Positions 40,462 to 54,189 are shown, counted from the stretch's first letter. The stretch: DNA of 64,000 nucleotides from Microbacterium sp. NIBRBAC000506063 (GCF_017968845.1 NZ_CP072877.1:248001-312000); one strand, 5' to 3'. A program made the numbers and translations. The notes: generated from the letters alone by a model not told the origin.

Positions 40462-41570
40462 GTGGCCGACCACTATGAGGTTCTCGGGGTGTCGCGTGAC
40501 GCCTCCGACGAAGAGATCAAGAAGGCCTACCGAAAGCTCGCCCGCCAGCTGCACCCGGACGTGAACCCGGGTGAGGAGGCGGCCGAGAAGTTCAAGGAGG
40601 TCACCCACGCCTACGACGTGCTCAGCAACGCCGACTCCCGCCGCCGCTACGACATGGGCGGTGACGGCGGAGCCGGCTTCGGCGGTTTCGGAGGCTTTGG
40701 CGACATCTTCGAGACGTTCTTCGGCGCCGCGCAGGGCGGGGCCGATCGGCGCGTCCGCGCAGTCGCCGCGAACGCGGACAGGACGCCCTCGTACGCATCA
40801 CGCTCGACCTCGGCGACGTGGTCTTCGGGGTGCACCGCGACATCGAGGTCGACACCGCGGTACTGTGCGAGACCTGCCAGGGCTCCTGCACGCAGCCGGG
40901 CACCTCACCGGTCACCTGCGACATCTGCGGCGGCACCGGGCACGTGCAGCGCCAGGCGCGCACGCTCCTGGGCAACGTCGTGACCTCGCAGCCCTGCGGG
41001 AGCTGCGAGGGCTTCGGCACCCGCATCGTCCACCCCTGCGAGGCCTGCCACGGACAGGGGCGCGTGCGCTCGCGTCGCACGGTCTCCCTCGACATCCCGG
41101 CCGGGGTGGAGAGCGGGCTCCGCCTGCAGCTGCCCGGCTCCGGCGAGGTCGGGCGGGGCGGCGGTCCCCACGGCGACCTCTACGTCGAGGTGACCGTCGC
41201 GCCGCACCCGACCTTCAGCCGTGAGGGCGACGACCTGCTGGCGACGCTCGAGGTGTCGATGACCGACGCGATCCTCGGCACGCAGACGACCATCGACGGG
41301 CTCGACGGCTCCGTAGACCTGGAGATCCGCGCGGGCGTGCAGTCCGGCGACGTGCTCACGATCAAGGGTCGGGGCATCACGCCGCTGCGCGGCTCGCAGC
41401 GCGGTGATCTGCGGGTGGGCGTGCAGGTGGTGACCCCGACGCGCATCGACGGCAAGCAGCGTGCCCTCATCGAGGAGTTCGCGAAGAAGACCAAGGCGCC
41501 CGGGCCGCAGCTGGCGCAGTTCCAGCAGGGGCTCTTCTCGAAGTTCCGCGATCGGTTCCGGGGGAACTGA
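40462..41570 (+). CDS. dnaJ: Chaperone DnaJ (DnaJ2 type), frame break
   Basis: A protein of about 370 residues. The J domain has '[15 protein letters not shown]' with the HPD motif; a Gly/Phe-rich region follows ('[10 protein letters not shown]'). The zinc-binding region has four CxxCxGxx units ('CETCQGSC', 'CDICGGTG', 'CGSCEGFG', 'CEACHGQG'), then the substrate-binding C-terminal domain. It stimulates DnaK and is part of the CIRCE-controlled operon. The frame changes in a G/C-rich stretch at about 40735-40790, so the Gly/Phe-to-zinc junction cannot be read reliably. GTG 40462 ('[14 protein letters not shown]') is preferred over GTG 40456. Confidence 0.93.
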
Positions 41571-41574
41571 CCCG

Positions 41575-42303
41575 GTGGCCCTGCACTTCCTGACGCCGGA
41601 TGCCGCGGCGGCCGCCGTCGGCGACAGCGTCGCGCTCACGGGCGGCGAGGCCAAGCACGCCGCCGTCGTGCGTCGTCTGCGCGTCGGGGAGGCCGTGACG
41701 CTCGGAGACGGTGCGGGCACTTGGCTGGAGGGCACGGCCGAAGAGGTGGCGCCGTCACACGTGGACATCCGCATCATCGCGCGCGCGGTGCATCCGAAGC
41801 CGGCGCGACGCATCGTGCTCGTCCAGGCGCTGGCCAAGGGCGACCGCGACGAACTGGCCGTGCAGGCGGCCTGCGAGCTCGGCGTCGATGAGGTCGTGCC
41901 CTGGCAGGCGGCCCGCAGCGTGTCGCGCTGGCAGGGGCCGAAGGCGGTCAAGGGGCGCGAGCGCTGGGAGAGCATCGTGCGGGAGGCGGCCAAGCAGGCG
42001 CATCGCGCCTGGGTGCCCGAGGTGTCCGCGCCGGTGACGACCGCGCAGCTGCGACAGCGCGCCGAGGCGCAGCGTCTGCTCGTCCTGGAGCCCACGGCAT
42101 CCGATCGCCTCTCGGAGGTCGTCGCCGACGATCGCGACATCGTCCTCGTCGTCGGCCCCGAAGGCGGGATCTCGCCCGAGGAGCTCGCACAGTTCGACGA
42201 GGCCGGTGCCGAGCGGGTGCGACTCGGCGACACCGTGCTGCGCACCTCCACCGCCGGTCCCGCGGCGATCGCCCTGCTCTCGGCCGCCCTCGGGCGCTGG
42301 TGA
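41575..42303 (+). CDS. rsmE: 16S rRNA (uracil-1498-N3)-methyltransferase
   Basis: The 242-residue SPOUT methyltransferase methylates U1498 of 16S rRNA. Visible are the N-terminal PUA-like 'LTGGEAKHAAVVRRLRVGE', 'VQALAKGDRDELAVQAACELG', and the SAM-binding knot 'LVVGPEGGISPEELAQF' with 'LGDTVLRTSTAGPAAIALL'. The start GTG 41575 is four bases after the dnaJ stop, so it is read in the same operon. Frame intact. Confidence 0.94.
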   Translation: MALHFLTPDAAAAAVGDSVALTGGEAKHAAVVRRLRVGEAVTLGDGAGTWLEGTAEEVAPSHVDIRIIARAVHPKPARRIVLVQALAKGDRDELAVQAACELGVDEVVPWQAARSVSRWQGPKAVKGRERWESIVREAAKQAHRAWVPEVSAPVTTAQLRQRAEAQRLLVLEPTASDRLSEVVADDRDIVLVVGPEGGISPEELAQFDEAGAERVRLGDTVLRTSTAGPAAIALLSAALGRW

Positions 42304-42327
42304 AGCGTCCACGTCTACACTGGGAGC

Positions 42328-42664
42328 ATGAGCGAACCCTCGATCTTCACCCGCATTCTCCGCGGCGAGATCCCCGCTGAGATCCTCGTGGACGACGAGC
42401 GCGTCTTCGCGATCCGCGACATCAATCCGCAGGCGCCGCTGCACGCCCTCGTGATCCCCAAGACCGAGGAGTACCGCGACGTGACCGAGCTGGCCGCGGG
42501 CGACCCGGCACTCCTGGCCGAGATCGTGACCGTGGCGAAGCGGATCGCCGAGGAGCACGCGAACGGCGAGTACCGGCTCATCTTCAACAACGGCGCCAGC
42601 GCCGCCCAGTCCGTCTTCCACGTGCACGCCCATGTGCTCGGCAACATCGAGGAGAACAAGCTCG

Positions 42665-42675
<11 letters not shown>
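42328..42675 (+). CDS. HIT family hydrolase
   Basis: A 115-residue histidine-triad protein with the motif 'QSVFHVHAHVLG' (HxHxHx) near the C-terminus and 'FAIRDINPQAPLHALVIPK' near residue 27. HIT proteins hydrolyse nucleoside phosphoramidates or dinucleoside phosphates; the exact substrate is not defined here. Its end overlaps the start of phoH by 11 bases. Confidence 0.9.
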
Positions 42676-43743
<1,068 letters not shown>

Positions 43744-43747
<4 letters not shown>

Positions 43748-44207
43748 TCGAAGTCAACAACGAGTCCGCGATCGACGTCGACGAGTCGATGCTGATGCGG
43801 CTGACCGAGTACAACCTCGCCCAGCTCCACGTGAGCGCCGATGCGGATGTCGCGATCGTCCTCGTCGACGAAGGCGCCATGGAGGCGCTGCACGTGCAGT
43901 GGATGGATGAGCCGGGGCCCACCGACGTGCTGAGCTTCCCGATGGACGAGCTGCGCCCGGGACCGACGGCCGCATCACCCCGGCGGGGCTCTTGGGCGAC
44001 ATCGTCCTGTGCCCGCAGGTCGCCGATGCGCAGGCGCAGGCGGCGGGCCATTCGCTCATGGACGAGCTCGTGCTGCTGACCACGCACGGCCTCCTCCACC
44101 TCCTCGGCTTCGATCACGCCGAGCCCGAGGAGGAGCGGGAGATGTTCGGTCTCCAGCGCGAGCTCATCAAGGGCTTCGCCGGCTACGACCGTCGCAGCGA
44201 CCGATGA
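43744..44207 (+). CDS. ybeY: Endoribonuclease YbeY, one frame break
   Basis: Two frames give about 155 residues. The metal-binding motif '[18 protein letters not shown]' (HxxxHxxxxxH) is near the C-terminus and '[17 protein letters not shown]' is upstream. YbeY acts in 16S rRNA 3'-end maturation and ribosome quality control. The frame changes at about 43960 (CCCGGGACC) by one missing base. ATGA overlaps link it to phoH before and the CNNM gene after. Confidence 0.93.
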
Positions 44208-45483
44208 TCACACCCACGCTGCTGCTCATCGCCGCGGTGCTCCTCGTCGCCTTCGGCGGGCTGGTGACGGCGATCGACGCCGCCCTCGGCGTCAGCTCCC
44301 GCGGCGACCTGCAGGACCTGGCCGAGGAGTCCCGGCATCCGAAGGCCCTTCTCCGCATCGCCGACGACATCGACGCGCACGCGAACGCGGTCGTGTTCAT
44401 CCGGGTCATCGCCGAGACCGCCGCCGCGGTGCTGGTCACGGTGGCCTTCACCCTGTTCTTCGACAACATCTGGTGGGCGATGCTCGCCGCGGCCGTGCTC
44501 ATGACGGGGATCTCCTTCGTCGTGGTCGGGGCGAGCCCGCGCGCATTCGGCCGCCATCATGCCGAGGCGATGCTCCGCACCACCGCCCCGCTCGTGCGAG
44601 GGCTGCGGGTCATTCTGGGGCCGCTCGCGGAAGGGCTCGCGCTGATCGGCAGCAAGGTGACGCCGGGAACCTCCCGCAGCTCCTTCACCTCGGAGGAGCA
44701 GCTGCTGAGCATGGTCGACGAGGCCGCCTCCAACGATCTGATCGAGGAGGACGACCGTTCGCTCATCCACTCGGTCTTCGACTTCACCGATCGATTCGTG
44801 CGCGCCGTGATGGTGCCGCGCACCGAGATGGTCACGGTCGACGCCGAGGCGACGATGAGCGAGGCGATGACGCTGTTCCTGCAGCGGGGCGTCTCGCGCA
44901 TGCCGGTCGTCGACGATGACGCCGACGACGTCGTCGGCGTGCTGTACCTGAAGGACCTCGTGCAGTTCGCCTACCGCGACGACAGCGCCTGGCGGGGGAG
45001 TCGATCCGGTCGATCTCGCGGCCCGCGACCTTCGTGCCGGAGTCGATGCGAGCCGAGACCCTGCTGCAGCAGATGAAGCGCGACGCGGTGCACGTGTGCC
45101 TTGTCATCGACGAGCACGGCGGCATCTCGGGGCTCGTGACATTGGAGGATCTCATCGAGGAGCTCGTGGGCGAGATCGCCGATGAGTACGATCAGGTCTC
45201 CGCAGAGGTCGTGGAGATCGGCGCCGGTTCGTATCGTGTCAGCGCCAGGCTCGCGCTCGACGAGGTCGGCGACCTGTTCGACGTCGAGCTCGAGGATGAG
45301 GACGTGGACTCCATCGGCGGGCTCCTCGGCAAGGCGCTGGGGCAGATCCCGCAGCCCGGGGCGACCGCTCAGGTGCAGGGACTCGTGCTCACCGGTGGAG
45401 CCTCGCGCGGCCGGGGCCGGGGGATCGCGACCGTGTTCGTGGAGCGCGCGACGCGCGAGGAAGAGGAGGAATCGGATGCCTGA
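44204..45483 (+). CDS. CNNM/CorC-type transporter (hemolysin-like), one frame break
   Basis: About 425 residues: an N-terminal CNNM transmembrane domain (hydrophobic segments near residues 5-20, 65-85 and 90-110), a CBS pair ('[19 protein letters not shown]' and '[19 protein letters not shown]'), and a C-terminal CorC_HlyC domain ('GLVLTGG...RGIATVFVE'). The family is linked to divalent cation transport or sensing; hemolysin is a historical name. A frame break at about 44997 (GCGGGGGAGTC) separates the two CBS motifs. Its stop overlaps the era start. Confidence 0.87.
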
Positions 45484-46388
45484 GACCACCCGGAGCGGAT
45501 TCGTGACGTTCGTGGGCCGCCCGAACGTCGGCAAGTCGACGCTCACCAATGCGCTGGTCGGCGAGAAGATCGCGATCACGAGCGAGAAGCCGCAGACGAC
45601 GCGCCGAGCGATCCGCGGGATCGTCAACCGCCCGCAGGGGCAGCTCGTGATCGTCGACACCCCTGGCATCCACAAGCCGCGCACACTCCTGGGTGAACGG
45701 CTCAACGACCTCGTCGAGCAGGTGCTCGGCGATGTCGACGTGATCGGCTTCTGCGTGCCGGCGACGGAGAAGGTCGGTCCGGGGATCGGCGCATCGTCGC
45801 CTCTCTGGACGGCTACCCGCGTGCGAAGAAGGTCGCGATCGTCACGAAGACGGATGCGGCGAGCCGCGACGAGATCACCGAGCGGCTGATCGAGGTGGAC
45901 GCGCTGCGCGAGGACTGGGCGGCGGTCATCCCGCTGTCGGCGCTCACCCGCGAGCAGCTCGACGTGCTCGCCGATGAGGTGCTGTCGCTCATGCCCGAGG
46001 GCGAGGCGCTCTACCCCGAAGGCGTGATCACCGACGAGTCCGAGGAGGACCGCATCGCCGAGATCATCCGCGAGGCGGCGCTGGAGGGGTGCGCGACGAG
46101 CTCCCGCACTCGATCGCCGTCGTGATCGACGACATCGCCGCCCGCCCTTCGACAGGCTCAGGGACCGCGCCGGAGATCACCGACATCCATGCGAGCATCG
46201 TGGTCGAGCGCGACAGCCAGAAGGGCATCATCATCGGGCACAAGGGCTCGCGCCTGCGCGACGTCGGCGCCCGCGCCCGCGCGCAGATCGAGCCGCTGGT
46301 CGGCACTCAGGTGTTCCTGAAGCTGCACGTGCGCATCGCCAAGGAGTGGCAGCGCGACCCCAAGCAGTTGGGGCGACTGGGCTTTTGA
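45476..46388 (+). CDS. era: GTPase Era, two frame breaks
   Basis: About 303 residues. The G domain has 'FVGRPNVGKSTLTNALVG' (G1), 'QTTRRAIRG' (G2), 'VDTPGIHKPR' (G3) and 'VTKTDAAS' (G4); the C-terminal KH domain has 'IVVERDSQKGIIIGHKGSRL'. Era aids 30S assembly by binding 16S rRNA. Frame breaks at about 45785 (CCGGGGATC) and about 46089 (GAGGGGTGC) are single G deletions. A short segment, ARPSTGSGTAPE, derived from a dispersed repeat is inserted before the KH domain. Confidence 0.93.
46145..46164 (+). repeat. In-frame dispersed repeat inside era
   Basis: CCCTTCGACAGGCTCAGGGA lies in frame and encodes the extra peptide PSTGSG in Era, just before the KH domain segment 'TDIHASIVVERD'. The same repeat family is inside dusB and hemW. 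Confidence 0.75.
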
Positions 46389-46403
46389 GCTTTGCGGTCG
46401 CGC

Positions 46404-47120
46404 CTACTCGGTGAAGAGGTAGCCGCGACCGGTCTCGAACCCTCCGATGCGCAAGCCGCGACCGAGGAGAGCCTCCATCTCCGCGCGCAGTCGCATCCGC
46501 CATTCGTGTGCGGCATCGGGGTCTGAGGCACGCATCGACTCGATGTCGTCGGGGATCTCCAAGGTCTCGACCACGCTGTCGGCCGGCGGAGGTCCGGCGA
46601 TGTCGGCGAGCGACCACTCGACATCGAGCCGGTCGCTCTCGTCCCCGGCGTCGCCACCGCCGAAGATGCCGTAGAGGTTCACGCTGTAGCCGGTCACCCG
46701 GGCACCGAGGACGGTCAGGAAGAAGTGCGCGTTGCGGGCAACGAGGGGATCGAACGTCCAGGTGATCCGGCCGACGTCGCGGGAGAACGCCCACTGGCGT
46801 TGGTGCTCTTTGAGCTCGCGACCCCAGCCCTTGCCGCGGTACTCGGGCAGGAGCGCGGTGATGTGGGAGTGCATCGTGCGCCTGCCGGGCTCGCCGAAGA
46901 ACGCGATGGAGGCGCCGACCATCCGCTTCCCGCCGCCCTCGTCGTCGAAGAGCCCGACGACGTAGTTCCCCGACTGCTGCAGGGCGCGCAGGGTCCCTGC
47001 GTCGATGACGCGCTCAGGGCCCCGGACGGAGTCGAGCAGACTCTGGGCGTCGAGGAGGAGTTCAACGGTGTCAAGATCATGGATGGTTCGCACCACTTCA
47101 GTCTGCCCCTGCGAGGGCAT
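46404..47120 (-). CDS. GNAT family N-acetyltransferase
   Basis: The 238-residue protein has a GNAT core. The acetyl-CoA pyrophosphate-binding region is 'LLPEYRGKGWGRELKEHQRQ' near residue 92 (RGKGWG), preceded by 'ITALL' and followed by 'GYSVNLYG'. Substrate unknown. It is on the opposite strand to the era operon and upstream of the sugar kinase on the same strand, 45 bases from its stop, so it may belong to the amino-sugar/D-amino-acid region. Confidence 0.8.
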   Translation of the reverse strand: MPSQGQTEVVRTIHDLDTVELLLDAQSLLDSVRGPERVIDAGTLRALQQSGNYVVGLFDDEGGGKRMVGASIAFFGEPGRRTMHSHITALLPEYRGKGWGRELKEHQRQWAFSRDVGRITWTFDPLVARNAHFFLTVLGARVTGYSVNLYGIFGGGDAGDESDRLDVEWSLADIAGPPPADSVVETLEIPDDIESMRASDPDAAHEWRMRLRAEMEALLGRGLRIGGFETGRGYLFTE

Positions 47121-47165
47121 CGGCGGAACCTGCGCGGCGCCCGTGTCGTCGGAAACGAGGGGATC

Positions 47166-48048
47166 TCAGACGTCGTGGGTGCTGCTGAGGGCGCGCGCGG
47201 CGATCGCGTGGCCCTGCAGAAGCCGCTCCTGCGGGCCGGCGCCGTCGAGGAAGGCGGCCAGCCACCCGGCGGCGAAGGCGTCTCCGGCGCCCACGACCTC
47301 GACGACCTCGACCGGGGGCGTCGCGACGAACTCCGCACCCTCGGCGGTGAACTCGGTGGCGCCGACCGCGCCGTCCTTGACGACCAGGTGGGGCACGCCG
47401 GGCAGCAGTGCCCGCACGTCCTCTGCCGTGGGGTGTTCCACAGCCCTTCGGCCTCGTCGCGCCCGACGAAGACGATGTCCGATCGGCGGGCGATATCGAG
47501 CAGGGCGGCAGGAGCGTCGGCGGAATCGGCCCATACCGCGGCGCGGTGGTTCACATCGAAGCTCAGCAGTGTCTCGCTCGTGCGCGCCACGCGGATCAGC
47601 TCTGCGACGAGCTCCGCGGCCGAGGCGGAGATGGCCGCGGTGATCCCCGAGACGTGGGCGATGCGCACCGTGTCCAGACCGTAGTCGGCGACATCGTCTG
47701 CGCTCATCCTGGTGGCGGCCGAGTCACGCCGGTAGTAGAGCACGCCGTGGCCCGGGTTCTTCAGGTACAGCCCGGTCGGACGCTCGGGGTCGATGCGCAC
47801 CCGTGAGACGTCGACGCCGTCGGCGCGCACCTGATCGAGGATGCGCTCCCGAGAGCATCGGCGCCCAGGGCGCTCGCCCAGGCGGTGCGATGCCCGAGCC
47901 TGGCGAGATGGCGGGCGACGTTGCACTCGGCGCCGCCGGAGGCGATGTGGAACTCCTCGGCGGTGCGCAGCGGTTCGCCGGTGACGGGTGTGACCATGGC
48001 CATGGTCTCGCCGATGCAGAGGACCTCGGAGGGCTCGGGTTCAGGCAT
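47166..48048 (-). CDS. PfkB family carbohydrate kinase, two frame breaks
   Basis: About 295 residues after joining frames. The N-terminus is 'CIGETMAMVTPVTGEPL' then 'GGAECNVARHLARLGH'. The C-terminal PfkB signature 'VVGAGDAFAAGW' contains the catalytic Asp. This is closest in pattern to 2-keto-3-deoxygluconate-type kinases. Frame breaks lie at about 47850 and about 47446, each one missing G/C. It is divergent from the deaminase/aldolase gene, sharing a 108-bp promoter region with it; this arrangement suggests they are regulated together. Confidence 0.83.
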
Positions 48049-48156
48049 GTGGCTATCATGGCTACACTTCCGTCGCCAGACAAATCGCGCGCAGGGAAGC
48101 GCCCGCCGGAGGCCCGAGGGGGCGAAGCGCGTCGAGCGAGAGGACAGCAGGGGACG

Positions 48157-49417
48157 ATGACCGAGACGGATGCGGCCCCGCTGAGCGTGCACGACAAGTC
48201 GTTCCCCGCGGATGCGGCAGGGCTCACCGTCGACGCGTTCCTCGCGACCGAGCCCGCCTTGGCCGACTTCTCCACACCGCTTTTTGCGCTGGCGGCCGAA
48301 CCGCTCGCGCACAACATCACCACGATCGCCCGCTGGGCCGTGCAGCAGGGCGCCGAGCTCATGCCGCACGGCAAGACCACGATGGCGCCGAGCCTCTGGC
48401 ACCGACAACTGGACGCCGGAGCAACGGGCATCACGGTCGCGACCGGCTGGCAGGCGCGGGTGGCGCTGCATGAGGGCGTCGAGACGGTGCAGATCGCGAA
48501 CGAGTGTCTCGATCCGGGCTCGCTGCGTGCGATCTCGGCCCATCTGAGAGAGAACCCGCGCACGCAGGTACTGGCCTGGGCCGATTCCGTGTCGACCATC
48601 GCCCGGATGGAGGAGGTGCTGGGCGAGGTCGCGGAGCCGTCGCGCATCGGCATCCTGGTCGAGTTGGGCGCCGCAGGCGCACGCACCGGAGCGCGCAGCG
48701 CCACCACCGCCCGAGAGGTCGTGGCGGCCGTCCGCGCCTCGGGGTCGCTGCGCCTGGTCGGCGTCGCCGGCTACGAGGGGCACTCGCGCACGATCGCACG
48801 CCGTCGTCGGTGCGGGCGGTGGGTGCCTACCTGGCGGAGCTCGCCGCCTTCGCCGTCGAGGTCGCCGCGGAGGAGCCCCGGCACAGCTCATCGTCTCGGC
48901 CGGTGGCAGCGCCTACCTCGATCTCGTCGCCGAACATCTCGCGTCGTGCCGCGAAGCGGGGCTGCGCGTGGTGGTGCGCTCGGGCGCCTCCCTCACGCAC
49001 GACGACGGCTTCTACGAGGACATCTCGCCGCTCAGCGACGCCAACGCTCTCGACCGGGACTCCTCCCTGCGATCGGCGATGGTCGGATTCGCGCGCATCA
49101 TCTCGATGCCCGAGCCCGGTCTGGCCCTGTGCGATGCGGGCAAGCGCGACTTCCCCTTCGATGAAGGACTCCCGGTGCCGCTGGCGTGGTCGGCCGCACC
49201 CGGAGCCGCGGAGCAGCCCCTTCTCGACGCGCACGTGACGGCGCTCAACGATCAGCACCTGTTCCTCCGCCTCGCTCCGGATGCCGAAGGCCCGGCCCTC
49301 GGCGACGTCGTGCGCTTCGGCCTCTCGCATCCCTGCACCGCCTTCGACAAGTGGCGAAGGATCCCGGAGTTCCGTGCCGACGGGACGATCGTCGCCGTGC
49401 ACGACACGCGATTCTGA
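48157..49417 (+). CDS. PLP-dependent amino acid deaminase / D-threonine aldolase-like enzyme, two frame breaks
   Basis: About 420 residues of the alanine-racemase N-terminal (fold III) group. 'LMPHGKTTMAPSLW' carries the PLP lysine, and the C-terminal D-serine-dehydratase-like domain has 'HDDGFYEDISPL', 'FGLSHPCTAFDKW' and a His/Cys pair for a metal site. By family it acts on D-amino acids (D-serine dehydratase or D-threonine aldolase type). Frame breaks lie at about 48797 and about 48880. It is followed by D-aminoacylase and RidA, which supports a D-amino acid catabolic role. Confidence 0.82.
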
Positions 49418-49436
49418 GCACGGCGGCAGGAGGAGC

Positions 49437-51033
49437 ATGAGCACGGTCATCCGCGGCGCGCGCATCGTCGTCGGCGACGGCGAGCCGACCCCCGCCGATC
49501 TCCTGCTGCACGAGGGACGCATCCGCGCCGTGGGCGTGGTGGAGGCGCCCGAAGACAGCGAGGTGATCGACGCGGAGGGCAGGATCGCGATCCCGGGCCT
49601 GGTCGACACGCACTCGCACGCCGACGCCGCGGTCTTCCGCGAGGACGTGCAGCTGGCGCTTCTGCGCCAGGGGGTCACGTCGATCGTGGCGGGGCAGGAC
49701 GGCGTCTCCTTCGCGCCCGGCGATGGCGCGTGGGCGGGCGAGTACTTCGGAGCGATCAACGGGCGGCATCCGACATACCGCGGCGGCGGCATCGCCGCGC
49801 TGCTGTCGACCTACGACGGCACGACGCCGATCAACGTCGCCTGTCTCGTCCCCGCGGGCACCGTCCGCCACGAGGTCATGGGCGATGACGATCGCACACC
49901 GGATGCCGGCGAGCTGGTCCGCATGGTCGAGCTCGTCCGCACGGGCATGCGCGAGGGCGCCGTCGGCCTCTCCAGCGGCCTGGACTACGTGCCGGGGATC
50001 TTCGCCTCGGCGGAGGAGCTCGCGGCCCTGTGCGCGCCGGTCGCGGATGCCGGAGGCGTCTACGTCACGCACATGCGCGGCGGATACGAGGACAACTCCC
50101 GTGCGGGCATCGAAGAGGCGGAGCGGATCTGCCGCGCCTCGGGCGTCGGGCTGCACGTCTCGCACTTCCACGCCCGCGCCGACGAGGTCGAACGCCTCAT
50201 GGGCGGACTGTCGGATGCCGGCGTCACCGCCTCCTTCGACATGTACCCGTACACACGCGGCAACTCCCTCCTGGCGATGCTGCTCCTGCCGCCCTGGCTG
50301 AACAGGCTCGGCGGCGAGCAGGCGGCCACGGAACTGGCCGACGGGCACGTCCGCGCGCGGCTGCGACAGGAGTGGATCCCGACCGTCGCCGCGCACCCCA
50401 GCCTGGGCGCCGCCTGGCCCGAGATGATCACCGTCTCGCACATCGCCGCGGACGAGTTCGCGTGGGCGCACGGCCGGACGCTCGGCCACATCGCCCGCGA
50501 GCGGGGACGGATGCCGCATCCGCCGCCTTCGACCTGCTCCAGGCCGCCAGGCTCGAGGTCGCCGTCGTGATGGCCGTGCGCGACGAGCGGCCCGTGACCG
50601 ATCTCGGGAAGCTCTTCACCCTGCCCGGGCACCTCGGCGGTTCCGACGGCATCTTCATCGGCGCCCACCCGCACCCGCGAGGCTACGGCACCTTCGCGAG
50701 CTACCTCGCCGACCACACCGTCCGGCACCGCTACTACACCTGGGCGGCGGCCATCGATCACCTGTCGACGGGCGCGGTGCGGCGCTTCGGGCTCGGCGCC
50801 CGCGGTACTCTGTCACTCGGAGCGATGGCCGATGTCGTCCTCGTGGACGAGGATCGCGTCGCCGCCCGCGCGGACTACGCCGATCCGACCCGCCTCGCCG
50901 AGGGGATCGACGACGTCTGGGTCGCCGGCCGGCCGGTGCTCCGGGACGGACGGCTCACGGGGAGAGTCCGGGACAGGGCCTCCGCCGATCCACGAGACCC
51001 ACCACACCAACGCAGAGGACGCACGACCCATGA
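49437..51033 (+). CDS. N-acyl-D-amino-acid deacylase (D-aminoacylase), frame breaks
   Basis: About 530 residues, an amidohydrolase. The metal site opens with 'PGLVDTHSHADAAVFRED', followed by 'VYVTHMRGGYED' and 'HVSHFHARADEVERL', and 'GAMADVVLVDED' near the C-terminus. It removes the acyl group from N-acyl-D-amino acids. A frame break at about 50520 is repaired by one G. Another probable one near 50960 would let the gene end at 51033, overlapping the ridA start (ATGA); without it the frame runs on. The end is therefore tentative. Same operon as the deaminase and RidA. Confidence 0.85.
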
Positions 51034-51419
51034 CCAAGACCGCCATCCGCGTCGACGACGCCCCGAAGCCCGCAGGCCCCTACAGTCAGGGCATCGTGAT
51101 CGGCGACCTCATCTTCACCGCCGGCTTCGGCCCGCAGGACCCGGCGACCGGCGAGGTGCCGGAAGGCGTCGGCGCGCAGACGCGCCAGGTGCTGCGCAAC
51201 GTCGCGGCGGTGCTCGCCGCCCACGGCGCCACGCTCGACGACGTCGTGAAGTCGACGGTGCATCTCGCCCACCTCAAAGAGGACTTCGCCGAGTACAACG
51301 CGGCCTACCGGGAGTTCTTCTCCGAGCCGTATCCGGTGCGCACGACCGTCGGCTCCGAGCTCGCCGACATCCTCGTCGAGATCGACGTCGTCGCCCGGGT
51401 GCCGCGCGTGACGGCGTGA
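51030..51419 (+). CDS. ridA: RidA family reactive imine/enamine deaminase
   Basis: The 129-residue product has the RidA/YjgF patterns 'PKPAGPYSQGIVIGDLIFTA', 'TRQVLRNVAAVLAAHGAT', and the C-terminal 'PVRTTVG' containing the conserved Arg, then 'VEIDVVARVPR'. RidA hydrolyses 2-aminoacrylate and related imines made by PLP dehydratases, which fits its position behind the deaminase and D-aminoacylase. Confidence 0.9.
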   Translation: MTKTAIRVDDAPKPAGPYSQGIVIGDLIFTAGFGPQDPATGEVPEGVGAQTRQVLRNVAAVLAAHGATLDDVVKSTVHLAHLKEDFAEYNAAYREFFSEPYPVRTTVGSELADILVEIDVVARVPRVTA

Positions 51420-51434
51420 TGGTACGCTGTCGAC

Positions 51435-51462
51435 ATGCAGTTCGGCCTGCTTCTTCTTAGCT

Positions 51463-51485
<23 letters not shown>
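51435..51485 (+). CDS. leuL: Leucine leader peptide
   Basis: A 16-residue frame, MQFGLLLLSCRDESSD, lies 63 bases upstream of leuA. Four consecutive Leu codons (CTG CTT CTT CTT), three of them rare in this genome, form the usual sensing element of leucine attenuation. The stop overlaps the base of the attenuator hairpin loop. Confidence 0.88.
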
Positions 51486-53309
<1,824 letters not shown>

Positions 53310-53478
53310 GCGCGGGTAGGAACCGGTCGTTGAGCGACCATCGCCGTAGGCGGAGGGAGCGTCGTACTGAGCGAGCGAAGCGCGTCGAAGTATCGAAACG
53401 CGGCGAGAACGCGCACGTTGAGCGGTGTCCTCACCGCGTTTCGTCTCGGTCGCGCTCCGCGCGTCCTCGCTCAACCGC
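53310..53478. repeat. Composite dispersed-repeat cluster after leuA
   Basis: The stretch contains several arms of the GGTCGTTGAGCGAG family: CCGGTCGTTGAGCGACC near 53330, GCGAGCGAAGCGCGTCGAAG, CGTTTCGTCTCGGTCGCGCTCC and CTCGCTCAACCGCCGG, in both orientations. It lies between convergent genes (leuA and the TRIC gene) and contains no gene. Confidence 0.7.
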
Positions 53479-54189
53479 CGGGAGGGAGGGTGTCGTCTTC
53501 GGGGCCGGGCTTGACGATCGGGATCGCGCCCGTCTCCGCCGCCACCCGGCGGCGGTGTAGGCGGCGCTGCTCGGGCAGTGAGAGGTCGAAGATCACGGCG
53601 AGCACGCGGGTGATCGCCGTGACGGCGATGCCGACGATGGCCGCGATCACGAGGCCGACGCCGAAGGCGTCGAGGACGACGATGACGAGGCAGCCGAGAG
53701 CGGCGGCGATGGCGTAGAGCGAGCCCACGTGCATGATCGCCACGGGCAGCCCCATGATCATGTCGCGCAGCACGCCGCCGCCGACGGCCGCGCACATGCC
53801 GATGAAGACGGCCGGCACCGGGGGACGCCGAGGCTCAGCGCCTTGGTCGTGCCGAAGGCGCCGAACATCCCGATCACGACGGCGTCCAGTCCGACGATGA
53901 TGCCGTTCACCCGGTTCAGGGCGCCGGCCAGCAGCATGCCGAAGAGCGCACCGCCGACCGCCGCGACGAGGTACCAGTTGTTCTGCAGCGTCGCCGGCGG
54001 CTGCCCGAGGAGCAGGTCGCGGATGAGACCGCCGCCCATGCCGATGAGGATGCCGATGATCGCGACGCCCAGGAGGTCCAGTCGTCGCTGCCCCTGGAAG
54101 CCGGAGGCGAACATGGCTCCCTGGATGCCGCCCAGTCCGACGGCGGTGAGATCGGCCCAGAACGGAATGGTGAAGAGCGGCTCGGTCAC
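53471..54189 (-). CDS. TRIC cation channel family membrane protein (YadS/UPF0126), one frame break
   Basis: About 238 residues. It has six or seven hydrophobic segments and the duplicated glycine motif of prokaryotic TRIC channels: '[17 protein letters not shown]' in the first half and '[20 protein letters not shown]' in the second. The family forms trimeric K+/cation channels. The frame changes at about 53822 (run of G on the + strand), restoring '[15 protein letters not shown]'. Start GTG 54189. Divergent from recO. Confidence 0.85.
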
